The notes below the pieces were generated by a model that was not told where the DNA came from, searched no databases, and worked only from the letters and a program-made list of their open reading frames with translations. The translations under genes and the position numbers were made by a program. Shown here in pieces: positions 9,967 through 18,322 of a DNA stretch of 64,000 nucleotides (positions are counted from its first letter, which is position 1; each line of letters starts with the position of its first letter). Origin of the DNA: Shewanella sp. HN-41 (GTDB lineage Bacteria; Pseudomonadota; Gammaproteobacteria; Enterobacterales; Shewanellaceae); contig NZ_AFOZ01000023.1 in assembly GCF_000217915.1 (NCBI RefSeq), positions 1 to 64,000 of the forward strand, written 5' to 3'.

Positions 9967-11135
9967 TAGCGAGCCTCCCCTAACATATCTGCGGCCAAGT
10001 CTTTAGTTTCGGCCTGTTTAAAGGCGCGGACATGGCGTAATCCCCACATCATAAAACCGGTAATCGACATGCCAGAAAGCACTAGCCCAAAGAAAAACCA
10101 AATAAATTTAGTCCAAATGCCACCTAAGGTACCGTAATGCAGTGGATCGGCAATGTGCGCTAAGGTTTGCATACCCGTCATTGTTGCTGGCGATGAGGCG
10201 CTGGCAATTTCACCCGTCCATGGATTGATGCTGAGATTATAGGAATATTGATCATAAAAAATATGATCGCCACTGCCACTCAAGTGATACATATCTCGAT
10301 TATGTTCAGGCAACATCACATAGCTGGGTTGAAAATCGGGGAAGCGTGTCTTCGCAAGCTGAAGTGCATCGGCAAAGTTCATTTTTAGTTCTGGCTGTTG
10401 TATATCACCTTCCCTCTGTAGCGGAAGCTGCTCCTGTGCAATCAAGGGGGCATGGGGTTCTATATCAATATCGGCATGCCAAAAAATCGCTTGGACTAAG
10501 TACCATAATCCCGTCGCGCTCATAATGGCAATAAACCAGATGGACCACACACCCGACAACTTATGCAAATCGGCGAGTAGGGTCTTTTTCCCCTGCGTGA
10601 GTCGCAGTTTGGGTGCAAAAAAACTGCCCCAGAAGCGTTTGTAAACCACTAACCCCGTCACGAGTGAAGCCAACATAAACAGCGACATGGCGCTCACTAG
10701 GTAATAACCTAGGCTATAGCCCCCCTGCCAAGGGAATAATAACCAACCGTGCAGGGAACGCATAAAGCCAATAAAAGTGAGGCCTTCATTGATTTGCTGG
10801 ATCTCCCCCGTGTATTGATTCACATAGGCGATAGCGTAAGGTTTATCGACATCGGTAAAAGTAATCGCATTGACCAAGTAAGGCTCAAAGGTCATCGCCC
10901 CCATCACCTGTGCATTGGGATATGCCTTTTTCACCACCAGCATTAATTCATCAACGGGCTTTGCGGGTAGCTCGTCAGGATTAAGCGCGCGGGCGGCTGG
11001 ATTGGTGAGCCAGGTCAACTCATGGCTTACTACGGCAACAGTGCCCGTTAAGCAGATAAAACAGAATAGTAACCAGATAGGCAGTGATACCCAACCGTGC
11101 AACATAAACCAAAATCGATTGCTCACCTTTGCCAT
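9966..11135 (-). CDS. PepSY-associated transmembrane protein (iron-uptake type)
   Basis: A 389-residue protein of the PepSY/PiuB-like family, which often accompanies TonB-dependent siderophore uptake and is thought to act in ferric reduction. The N-terminus has the family pattern FMLHGWVSLPIWLLF with a His in the first helix. Four helices with conserved His (SLHGWLLFPWQGGYS, LADLHKLSGVWSIWF, ADPLHYGTLGG, then a last helix) are visible. The frame stays open 24 codons further upstream (to 11207), but that extension would cover the Fur-like boxes and gives a non-family N-terminus. ATG at 11135, with GGGAAA upstream, is therefore preferred. Confidence 0.87.
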   Translation of the reverse strand: MAKVSNRFWFMLHGWVSLPIWLLFCFICLTGTVAVVSHELTWLTNPAARALNPDELPAKPVDELMLVVKKAYPNAQVMGAMTFEPYLVNAITFTDVDKPYAIAYVNQYTGEIQQINEGLTFIGFMRSLHGWLLFPWQGGYSLGYYLVSAMSLFMLASLVTGLVVYKRFWGSFFAPKLRLTQGKKTLLADLHKLSGVWSIWFIAIMSATGLWYLVQAIFWHADIDIEPHAPLIAQEQLPLQREGDIQQPELKMNFADALQLAKTRFPDFQPSYVMLPEHNRDMYHLSGSGDHIFYDQYSYNLSINPWTGEIASASSPATMTGMQTLAHIADPLHYGTLGGIWTKFIWFFFGLVLSGMSITGFMMWGLRHVRAFKQAETKDLAADMLGEAR

Positions 11136-11179
11136 CTGTGATTTTCCCAACGCTTTTATAATCCAGCGAGTGTAAATGT

Positions 11180-11225
11180 AATGCGAATTGTTATCAATAC
11201 GCCACATTGAGAATTGTTTTCAATT
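11180..11225. promoter_or_regulatory. Two candidate Fur boxes upstream of the PepSY gene
   Basis: Two 19-base sequences resemble the Fur consensus of inverted GATAAT-type hexamers: AATGCGAATTGTTATCAAT (11180-11198) and TTGAGAATTGTTTTCAATT (11207-11225). They lie 45-90 bases upstream of the preferred PepSY start. The iron-related product makes Fur repression likely. This is a visual match and no matrix score was computed. Confidence 0.6.
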
Positions 11226-11380
11226 ACAATCCAGTTCACAAAAACAATGATGGGAAACGATGAACATATAACGCCTTTAGCAACAACAGCATATCTATTA
11301 CAATAGGGCACCACGCACAGCTATAGTGCCCACTCTGTATGCCCAAGGTGCTGCCTAAGCAATAGTATATTTGATAATTT

Positions 11381-12310
11381 ATGCCAAAAATCGAACAGCA
11401 TCAGTCGCATACACATATGCTCAACCACTTATCTAAGCCACAACCTAGGATAGATCTGGCTGAACTCACGGCACAAATTCACTTTGAGCAAGTCACTATC
11501 ATAGGTAATGCGTCCGGTGTCTGGCAGCCCGCCGCTGCTGGAGCCACATTTGTCTTCAATGGAACTCAATATCAGCAAGCACAGGCTAACTTAACTCAAA
11601 CACAGTTTAACGCTTCGCAACTGATCAATATTGCCAATGGTGGTTTTGCTGACTCCCAGTATGCCTTCGTGGTACATGGACATGAACGGGGCCCTTTACT
11701 CGCGCGAGCCTTAACCCAAATCGCAACGGAACTTACCCCAACGCTGGGTTGCTGGCCTTCATCTGGGCTCACCACGATTGCCTTGATGGTACAACTCGCC
11801 AACACAGTGACAGTACAGCGTATGTCCTTACTCCCGAGCCTTCAACGGGCGGAAGAGCTGACCGCGGCTCACCATCTCCCCTGCATGGTGCATAACTGGT
11901 TAGGGGAAAGAAGACTGGCAAAAGCCCTGTTTTCGCATCGATTAGTCTGGGATGAATTTCCCCTATTACCTGTAGATCTTCAGGCATCCAACACCGTAGG
12001 CAATGATAATCCCTTTCTCTTATTGGATGTTCTACGGCAAAAACCTGTGGACGCGAAACCCAGTCTCCAAGCCAGACATGAGCAACTGAACTCTCTAGTG
12101 GCCCTATCACAAACGTCCACCCGCACTTGGCAGTATTATGCTCAACAGGTCAACTTAACAGACTATGAATCCTTATTTTTTAATCACATGCCGGAGACTA
12201 AACCAAGCTATTGGTTTCTAATGGATTATGAGGCTTCACAGTATTTAGATATCATTCGGCATCAATTAGCTTACTGTCAGCAAGTCGCAGGCTCGCAGTC
12301 ATTTCCCTAG
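11381..12310 (+). CDS. Unrecognised protein, weakly sialyltransferase/DUF115-like
   Basis: A 309-residue soluble protein without signal peptide or membrane helix. I do not recognise a named family. Several short motifs recall Rossmann-type sialyltransferase-like glycosyltransferases: an early strand-loop VTIIGNASGVW (about residue 38), a mid-protein GCWPSSGLTTIAL (about residue 127), and HNWLGERRLAKAL (about residue 170) in the place of the conserved His-plus-ER segment. This is a weak similarity from memory. No strong ribosome binding site precedes ATG 11381; ATG 11417 is an alternative start. It diverges from the PepSY gene, and its 3' end overlaps the convergent gene at 12299 by 12 bases. 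Confidence 0.7.
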   Translation: MPKIEQHQSHTHMLNHLSKPQPRIDLAELTAQIHFEQVTIIGNASGVWQPAAAGATFVFNGTQYQQAQANLTQTQFNASQLINIANGGFADSQYAFVVHGHERGPLLARALTQIATELTPTLGCWPSSGLTTIALMVQLANTVTVQRMSLLPSLQRAEELTAAHHLPCMVHNWLGERRLAKALFSHRLVWDEFPLLPVDLQASNTVGNDNPFLLLDVLRQKPVDAKPSLQARHEQLNSLVALSQTSTRTWQYYAQQVNLTDYESLFFNHMPETKPSYWFLMDYEASQYLDIIRHQLAYCQQVAGSQSFP

Positions 12311-13075
12311 CGCTATCCCCAAGGGTTCAAAGTAATTGATCAAGGCTGAAAAAATCGTCTTCCGATGATGTTCGTCTGGGTAGGCCCCCTCCCTTGCCAA
12401 GGCTGAAATACGCGTACCAGAGACAAGGTAGGGATTGGCAATATCCTGATAGGACTCAATACAAGCCTCAAAGGCTCTGGCCATCATTTCGGTTGGCCGT
12501 GAAAAATACTGGGTAGCATAACGTTTATCTAACGCAATCGCTTGGCGAACATAATCACTTGGTTCGGCACTCTCCGGACTCAGCAGTGTTACCCTAAAAA
12601 TCTCAGATAACCGCTGATTCAGTGGATGTTCAACCATCGACGTATCGCTAAGCCAAAGATCACTGGCGCATTGAAACCCCTTAGCTTGGGGCAAAAACGC
12701 TTTATCGGCGACATAATGATCAAACGCATGCCAAAACTCATGGGCTAAGGCGCCTGCTCCCGCATTTTTCGCTAACGCTAACTCCCGCGAAGCTGGCGCA
12801 TAATGGGCCTGAACGCCCTTTTGTCCCCCATGACCAAAGGCGAGGCTTAAGCTCTGCCTCAACCCTAAGGTCAGAGGCGGTAAATTGAGGATAAAAGCGA
12901 GATCGGCAAGGGAATCAAACACTAAATTAGCTGCAATACGGGACTCTTCCCGCGTCACCCAGCGACCCACGCGCACATGACTAAAACCAAATGTTTGTTT
13001 GATATCGAGAAATGTCACTTGCTCACCGAAGCGATAATCGGGCCCCTGGCGAATATATTGCTGGTGGATTAACAC
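12299..13075 (-). CDS. HEFWH-motif putative metalloprotease (CLCA_X / LPD1-like)
   Basis: A 258-residue soluble protein with an HExxH zinc-binding motif in ALAHEFWHAFDHYV (about residues 108-121) and an HxxGQKG-type segment before it. I associate this pattern with the small CLCA_X family and with the LPD1 'large polyvalent protein' domain, usually a module of phage or conjugative polyproteins but here free-standing. It probably acts as a protease; the substrate is unknown. It starts at GTG with AAGGGAT five to six bases upstream. It converges with, and overlaps by 12 bases, the gene at 11381. Confidence 0.75.
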   Translation of the reverse strand: MLIHQQYIRQGPDYRFGEQVTFLDIKQTFGFSHVRVGRWVTREESRIAANLVFDSLADLAFILNLPPLTLGLRQSLSLAFGHGGQKGVQAHYAPASRELALAKNAGAGALAHEFWHAFDHYVADKAFLPQAKGFQCASDLWLSDTSMVEHPLNQRLSEIFRVTLLSPESAEPSDYVRQAIALDKRYATQYFSRPTEMMARAFEACIESYQDIANPYLVSGTRISALAREGAYPDEHHRKTIFSALINYFEPLGIALGK

Positions 13076-13201
13076 TGTATCCCTTCAATTAAGAGGCGAA
13101 GCGCAATGGAAGTTAGCCGAGTATATTAAGCGAAAAGTGTGTTGAACAAAACGTAATCCATACTGCTATGGTCAACACTTAGGGCGACGCCTAGGGGGTA
13201 C

Positions 13202-14224
13202 TCATTCAATATCTTCCCAGCTCACCAGCCGATTTCGTCCAGTATTTTTGGCGTTGTACAGTGCTTTATCCGCCTCAGCCACCAGCTTTTCCGCATCCGA
13301 GCGACACAGGCTTTCTCGATCCATTGGGGGATTTTGACTCTCAGTAGCCCCGTTGAGCCTAGGCTCAGAGCCTTCTTGTAATGGCATAGGCATTAACGTG
13401 CTTAACCCTGCCGAAAATTGATAATGACAATCCGGCGCGATATGGGACAAATCCGCCTCAGCCAGTTTTTGCATTAGACGTTCGATAAGCACTTTTGCCT
13501 CGGCAACCCTAATATCGGGCAACAGGATCGCAAACTCTTCGCCCCCTAAACGGCCAAAAATATCATAGGGACGAAGATGTGCAGCAACCAATGCTGTAAA
13601 GTGCTGTAACACCCTATCGCCCACTAGATGACCATAGTGATCGTTGACCCGTTTGAAATAATCTATATCCAGCATCGCAAGGCAAAGAGGCTGTTTTAAT
13701 TGCGCCAATCGTTTGATTTCATGCTCTAATTGCTGAAAAAAATGCCGTCGATTGGCAATACCCGTCAATTCGTCGGTCAGCGCTAACCGCTTCAACTCTG
13801 TTTGTGCGTCCCTTAAGGCAAATTCAACCTGTTTAAGTTGGGTGATGTCGACGCAGACAATCGTCATATCTCCATTGTGATACACCTGCTCCGACAGCTG
13901 TAACCAACGTCCATCGACCAGATCGACTTCAAAGCGCCTAAAATTCACTTGCCGTTGATGTGTATGAATATACTCAAGCCATTCTTCAACCGTATCGCGT
14001 TCAATATTCGGCCCTTGTTTACGGATAAAGGCCAACCGCATCATATCGTCAAAATGACGTCCAACCATATCTTGATCATGAAAGCCAAACATATTAGCAA
14101 AGGTATTGTTATAAAAGATAAAATGATTATTTTTATCCAATACAGCAAGGCCATTTTGGCTCAAGCGTAGCGCGTCGGTTAAAAATGGATAAATCGATTC
14201 AAGGGATTCTTTTTTCATTCGCAT
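13202..14224 (-). CDS. PAS-domain diguanylate cyclase
   Basis: A soluble 340-residue cyclase that makes cyclic-di-GMP from two GTP. A PAS domain occupies about residues 12-125 (NGLAVLDKNNHFIFYNN start). The GGDEF domain follows with DELTGIANRRHFF, DIDYFKRVND and the active-site GGEEF. The product-inhibition site RxxD is intact (RPYD five residues before GGEEF). An unusual insertion rich in Pro, Met and Glu lies between the last GGDEF strand and the final helix (around residues 278-305). AGGTG precedes ATG 14224 by about 10 bases; ATG 14218 is equally possible. An open extension upstream (to 14251) gives an unlikely hydrophobic start. Confidence 0.9.
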   Translation of the reverse strand: MRMKKESLESIYPFLTDALRLSQNGLAVLDKNNHFIFYNNTFANMFGFHDQDMVGRHFDDMMRLAFIRKQGPNIERDTVEEWLEYIHTHQRQVNFRRFEVDLVDGRWLQLSEQVYHNGDMTIVCVDITQLKQVEFALRDAQTELKRLALTDELTGIANRRHFFQQLEHEIKRLAQLKQPLCLAMLDIDYFKRVNDHYGHLVGDRVLQHFTALVAAHLRPYDIFGRLGGEEFAILLPDIRVAEAKVLIERLMQKLAEADLSHIAPDCHYQFSAGLSTLMPMPLQEGSEPRLNGATESQNPPMDRESLCRSDAEKLVAEADKALYNAKNTGRNRLVSWEDIE

Positions 14225-14667
14225 ACCGAGTAAAACACCTGCGCCCAACATTCATATAGGTTAGCAGTGTTCACCGTAAAATACCGAGACCGTCCCCTCA
14301 ATAGCAGCAAACGCTCATATTATTGCTCTACACTGTTGGCAAACTGAGTAGTTATTCATAAATATGCAAAAATAAAACTATAACCCCCGTATAATTTCTA
14401 ACTGAAATTCATCTGTGTGAATAGTCATTCACATACCATAGTTTGGCTTGATGGATAGTCGAAATGGCACGTCTAAGTGGAATATCCTGCGAGGTCGCAT
14501 GCTTAGGATCCGCTATTTAGGCGTTTGTCTGCTCGCATCTTACGTGGTTAATCGGTATACTCCGCGGCCTTATTCGCTTAGCTTTGCGCTTAGTCATACT
14601 GTTGTTGTCTTAAGCCCGTATATTGCTTGCAGCCTTTACCTTTTTACCCAACCTAGGAACGCTCCTT
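14225..14667. other. Intergenic region between divergent DGC and ybiT
   Basis: 443 bp without a supported gene. It must hold both divergent promoters. A TATAAT at 14390-14395 on the plus strand is the best -10 candidate, without a convincing -35. An open frame at 14448-14720 has no family-like sequence and runs into ybiT, so it was not called. Confidence 0.5.
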
Positions 14668-16296
14668 TTGATCTCTACCGCAAATATCACAATGCAATTC
14701 GGCCCCGAGCCCTTGTTTGAAAACATCTCGGCAAAATTTGGCAACGGCAATCGCTACGGTTTGATCGGCGCCAATGGCTGCGGCAAATCCACCTTTATGA
14801 AAATCCTAAGCGGCACACTCGCCCCCACATCTGGCAATGTGTCCATCACCCCGGGATTAAAGGTCGGAACCTTAAGCCAAGATCAATTTGCCTTTGAGCA
14901 ATACTCAGTGATCGATGCGGTGATCATGGGCGATGTTCAGCTGTGGAAAGTCAAACAAGAGCGCGATGCTATTTACGCCAAAGCCGATATGTCCGAAGAA
15001 GATGGCATGCGAGTTGGTGAGCTTGAAAGTGAATTTGCCGAGATGGACGGCTACAGCGCCGAAAGCCGCGCAGGTGAAATCCTTATCGAAGCGGGCATTG
15101 AAGAATCCTTCCATTATGGCCCTATGTCCCAGGTGGCGCCGGGCTGGAAACTGCGGGTGTTATTAGCCCAAGCCCTGTTTGCTAACCCTGATATTTTGTT
15201 ACTCGACGAGCCGACCAACAACTTGGACATCCACACCATCAGTTGGCTCGAAACCGAGTTAAACAAACGCAAATGCACCATGATCATCATCTCCCACGAT
15301 CGGCATTTTCTCAATGCCGTCTGTACCCATATGGCGGATATTGATTACGGCGAGCTGCGCATTTACCCTGGCAACTACGAATACTTTTTAGCCCAATCCT
15401 CCCTGCTGCGTGAACAGCTATTGGCGGGTAACGCTAAAAAGAGTGCCGAGATTGAAGAGTTGCAGGACTTCGTTAACCGTTTTGGTGCTAATGCCTCTAA
15501 GGCCAAGCAAGCCAGTTCACGGGCCAAACGCATGGATAAAATTAAGCTAGATGAAGTGAAATCATCGAGCCGAATCACACCCTCCATTCGTTTTGCCGCA
15601 GGCAAAAAAATGCATCGCCAAGCCTTGATCCTTGAAAATCTTGGCCACGGTTTTGACGGTGATCTGCTCTTCCAAGGCGGCGATTTAATTCTCGAAGCGG
15701 GTGCTAAACTGGCGATTATCGGTGAAAACGGCGTAGGTAAAACCACCCTACTGCGCTGCTTAGTGAATGAACTTATCCATAACCAAGGCGTGATTAAGTG
15801 GTCCGAAAATGCCTCTATCGGTTATTGCCCACAGGACAGCACCTCAGATTTTGATAACGATCTCACTATCATGGAATGGATGGACCAATGGCGCCAACCT
15901 AAGCATAACGACCTGATGGTACGAGCCATGCTCGGCCGCCTGCTGTTTACCGAAGATGACGCCAACAAAAAAGCCCGTAATTGTTCTGGCGGAGAGAAAA
16001 ACCGCTTAATCTTCGGTAAGTTAATGATGCAAGACATTAACGTCATCATTATGGACGAACCTACCAACCATATGGATATGGAAGCCATTGAAGCGTTAAA
16101 CAATGCGCTTAAAGACTTTGAAGGCACCTTAATATTCGTCAGCCACGACCGCGAGTTTGTCTCATCATTGGCAACGCGGATCATTGATATTAAAGAGAGA
16201 AAGCTGGTTAACTTCCAAGGCACCTTCGATGAATACCTTGCAAGTCAAGCCCAAGCGCAGGCCGAGCTCGATGCGAAAAAAGGTAGCGGTAGATAA
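14668..16296 (+). CDS. ybiT: ABC-F family ATPase YbiT
   Basis: A 542-residue cytoplasmic ABC-F protein with two ATPase domains and no membrane segment, of the class that acts on ribosomes. Walker A motifs are GANGCGKST (first domain) and GENGVGKTT (second). Walker B/signature segments [11 protein letters not shown] and [11 protein letters not shown] are present, with [10 protein letters not shown] as second signature. The inter-domain linker has the YbiT-type [15 protein letters not shown]. The start TTG was chosen because translation then begins [12 protein letters not shown], aligning with remembered E. coli YbiT, and AGGA lies 9 bases upstream. The frame is open further upstream, but that part is not family-like. 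A strong terminator follows. Confidence 0.93.
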   Translation: MISTANITMQFGPEPLFENISAKFGNGNRYGLIGANGCGKSTFMKILSGTLAPTSGNVSITPGLKVGTLSQDQFAFEQYSVIDAVIMGDVQLWKVKQERDAIYAKADMSEEDGMRVGELESEFAEMDGYSAESRAGEILIEAGIEESFHYGPMSQVAPGWKLRVLLAQALFANPDILLLDEPTNNLDIHTISWLETELNKRKCTMIIISHDRHFLNAVCTHMADIDYGELRIYPGNYEYFLAQSSLLREQLLAGNAKKSAEIEELQDFVNRFGANASKAKQASSRAKRMDKIKLDEVKSSSRITPSIRFAAGKKMHRQALILENLGHGFDGDLLFQGGDLILEAGAKLAIIGENGVGKTTLLRCLVNELIHNQGVIKWSENASIGYCPQDSTSDFDNDLTIMEWMDQWRQPKHNDLMVRAMLGRLLFTEDDANKKARNCSGGEKNRLIFGKLMMQDINVIIMDEPTNHMDMEAIEALNNALKDFEGTLIFVSHDREFVSSLATRIIDIKERKLVNFQGTFDEYLASQAQAQAELDAKKGSGR

Positions 16297-16366
16297 TAAT
16301 CACATGCTAAACATCTAGGGCACGATTCAATTATCGTCTTGAGTCCGAACCCCCATCAACATAAGA

Positions 16367-16395
16367 GCCGTCATTAGTCATAATGGCGGCTTTTT
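16367..16395 (+). terminator. Rho-independent terminator of ybiT
   Basis: A 10-base stem (GCCGTCATTA with TAATGGCGGC, one G-T pair) with a 4-base loop, followed by five T, about 70 bases after the ybiT stop. Confidence 0.92.
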
Positions 16396-16532
16396 AGTGT
16401 GGCCAATTATGGATCTTTAAGATCGGTATTTTAGAGGGCGGCGGCGAGTTGTTGTCGATATATTAATCGGCTAACGGCTATTTATTCATGGGCTAGAGTG
16501 CTATAATTCATGCACTTATTTGAGGTGGTCCC

Positions 16533-16688
16533 ATGACAACAAAAACAAATACAGCAAAAGTGAGTAAGAGTCGTATCTATCGTGCGGTAGCCAGTTCAAC
16601 CGCAATTGAGACGGGTAAATCCACGGCCGAGATCGAAGCGAAATTGAAGGCGTCCAAAAGTCGTTTTAGCCATTTGACGTTGGCTTAA
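16533..16688 (+). CDS. Small protein, candidate antitoxin of the convergent Fic protein
   Basis: A 51-residue basic protein supported by GAGGTGG five bases before the ATG and a TATAAT (16502-16507) about 25 bases further upstream. The central segment RAVASSTAIETGKS contains S22-x3-E26, matching most of the Fic inhibitory motif [S/T]xxxE[G/N] of VbhA/YhfG-type antitoxins, but with Thr where Gly or Asn is expected. Its stop codon overlaps the stop of fic by 2 bases in convergent orientation. Known VbhA and YhfG antitoxin genes lie upstream of fic on the same strand, so the arrangement is unusual. The antitoxin role is inferred. Confidence 0.65.
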   Translation: MTTKTNTAKVSKSRIYRAVASSTAIETGKSTAEIEAKLKASKSRFSHLTLA

Positions 16689-17323
16689 AAATCTTTCTTA
16701 TCCCGTTTTTCAATCAGTACATCCTCAACTAAACGACCAATATACTGATAATCCCCAGCCAACCCCGCTTGAATTGATTTAAAATAGAAATCCTTATGCT
16801 GCTCCCATAGTTGATAGTCTAGAGGACCAAACCCAGCCTTAACGGCCATGACATCGAGTAATAAACGTGATAAACGGCCGTTTCCTTCTCTGAAAGGATG
16901 GATGAGGATAAATTCAACATGACTTTCAGCTAAATAACCTACAATCTCTTGTCGCGAAAACAAATTTAACCTTTTGAAATTAGATAAATATTTTGATTCA
17001 AACTGAAGAAGTAATTTAGGAATTTGAGCCGCTGCCGCAAATTCGAAACCACCTTTCCCCATATTCACGGTACGTAGCTCACCAGCCCAATAATACACAT
17101 TGCCCAGCCATTTACGATGCCATTCAATAATCCTCGCAACCGAAAGAGATTCACTTTCAACAGCATCAGATTGAAATACAAATTCATAGAGTTTTAGTAA
17201 TAACTGAGTCTCTACTTCAGCCATCTCTTCATGGTTAGTTAACTTCAGTTTGTTAAGTAAAACGGTATTATTCGCCCCCGGCTCAAATTCATCTTCCGTG
17301 CTACCTATATGATATTTTGACAT
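16685..17323 (-). CDS. Fic/DOC family protein (putative AMP transferase)
   Basis: A 212-residue Fic-domain protein. The core motif HPFREGNGRLSR (H142 to R153) carries the catalytic His and the phosphate-binding GNGR, so AMPylation or a related transfer to a protein hydroxyl is expected. A flap hairpin (NMGKGGFEFAAA, about residues 87-98) that docks the target is visible. I see no [S/T]xxxE[G/N] inhibitory helix at either end of the protein, consistent with a class whose inhibitor is a separate protein, possibly the convergent 51-residue gene. It starts 33 bp after the SRPBCC gene on the same strand, so the two may be co-transcribed. Confidence 0.88.
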   Translation of the reverse strand: MSKYHIGSTEDEFEPGANNTVLLNKLKLTNHEEMAEVETQLLLKLYEFVFQSDAVESESLSVARIIEWHRKWLGNVYYWAGELRTVNMGKGGFEFAAAAQIPKLLLQFESKYLSNFKRLNLFSRQEIVGYLAESHVEFILIHPFREGNGRLSRLLLDVMAVKAGFGPLDYQLWEQHKDFYFKSIQAGLAGDYQYIGRLVEDVLIEKRDKKDF

Positions 17324-17355
17324 GGTTTTCAGTCCGTTAACCCCGATCCTATTAA

Positions 17356-17808
17356 TTAGTTAGGGATCTCTGGCTCAACCAGTCGCGCCAGCTGCTCGAG
17401 TGATTCCTGCCAACCTAAGTAACACATCTCCTCTGGGATCACAGAGGGGATGCCTTCCTGCACAATATTGAGACTCGTGCCACAACTCACGGTTTTTAGG
17501 TCGATAGCAACGAGCATTTCGCCGGGAAGATGATGATCATCGAACTGATCCGTTTGGCGGATACGCTCACCGGGGACAAGCTCAGTAAATGTTACTCGAA
17601 AGGAGTGACTGCCCCCATTACTAAAGTTTGTAAATGACATTCGATAGCCACCGCCAACCTTAGCATCGAACTCGTGTATCGTTCCCACAAATCCATAGGG
17701 TGGCAACCAGCGCTCAAGCGCACTTTTATCCGTAAAAGCACGATACACTCGTGCAGCAGGAGCGCGTAGAACGCGATGTAATCGAACCGTCCCTGTTTTG
17801 TCAGCCAT
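17356..17808 (-). CDS. SRPBCC (AHSA1-type) domain protein
   Basis: A 150-residue soluble protein of the START/Bet v 1-like SRPBCC fold, Aha1-C-type subfamily. It begins RVLRAPAARVYRAFTDKSALERWLPP, the usual first strand and helices, here split as RVLRAPAARVYRAF and DKSALERWLPP, and ends with the C-terminal helix GWQESLEQLARLVE. Such proteins bind hydrophobic small molecules; the ligand is unknown. GGAGAGAG precedes the ATG. Adjacent to fic. Confidence 0.87.
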   Translation of the reverse strand: MADKTGTVRLHRVLRAPAARVYRAFTDKSALERWLPPYGFVGTIHEFDAKVGGGYRMSFTNFSNGGSHSFRVTFTELVPGERIRQTDQFDDHHLPGEMLVAIDLKTVSCGTSLNIVQEGIPSVIPEEMCYLGWQESLEQLARLVEPEIPN

Positions 17809-17915
17809 AATACTCTCTCCATCTATAAAAGAATTTACAGTGTATTAGGTTAGGATATACAACAAGTTTTACCTAGGTAGACTATTCGATAATATTCAAT
17901 AGGGTAGGAAATGCA

Positions 17916-18287
17916 TTGATTAGCCCATCTTTGGACCAAAAAGCAAGCCACCACTTTAGCTACCGTGACCTTATCGAATGTGGGACAACAGCTAAGCGAC
18001 ACTTGCTATTTATTGAACCTAAGCAAGTAGAATCATGGGTATCGCTAAGTTTATTGGCAACGAACATCCTCGATCCGATAGTTGAAAAATTCGGGCCTGT
18101 TACCCTTACTTATGGGTTTTGTTCACCAGAGCTAGCACGACAAATAACAAAAAATCGCTTTCCACATATCGCACCGAATCTTGACCAACATTGGTACTAT
18201 TCTTTGACGGCCAAAGTGACAAAAACCAGACTTATGATTGGATTGAGTCAGCAGTCAATGGTGATGTTTTACCAATTAGCTGCTTAA
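17916..18287 (+). pseudogene. Truncated relic of a family with an M15-like peptidase look
   Basis: A readable 123-residue frame starts at TTG with AGGA 8 bases upstream. Its first half looks conserved (FSYRDLIECG, LLATNILDPIVEKFGPVTLTYGFCSPELAR), a pattern I associate with uncharacterised proteins of peptidase M15-like fold. After LDQH at about residue 90 the expected HxxxxAxD-type core is missing. In the next frame sequence like the family's end (LVLFFDGQSDK at 18191) appears. An internal deletion with frame change is the likely cause. It is probably non-functional. The family assignment is from memory and tentative. Confidence 0.5.
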
Positions 18288-18322
18288 TTATCGAGTGTCA
18301 CACTTCGGAGTTGAATTCGGGC

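Noticed and set aside
14448..14720. 90-residue open frame before ybiT
   Set aside because: No family-like sequence, and it overlaps the well-supported ybiT start.
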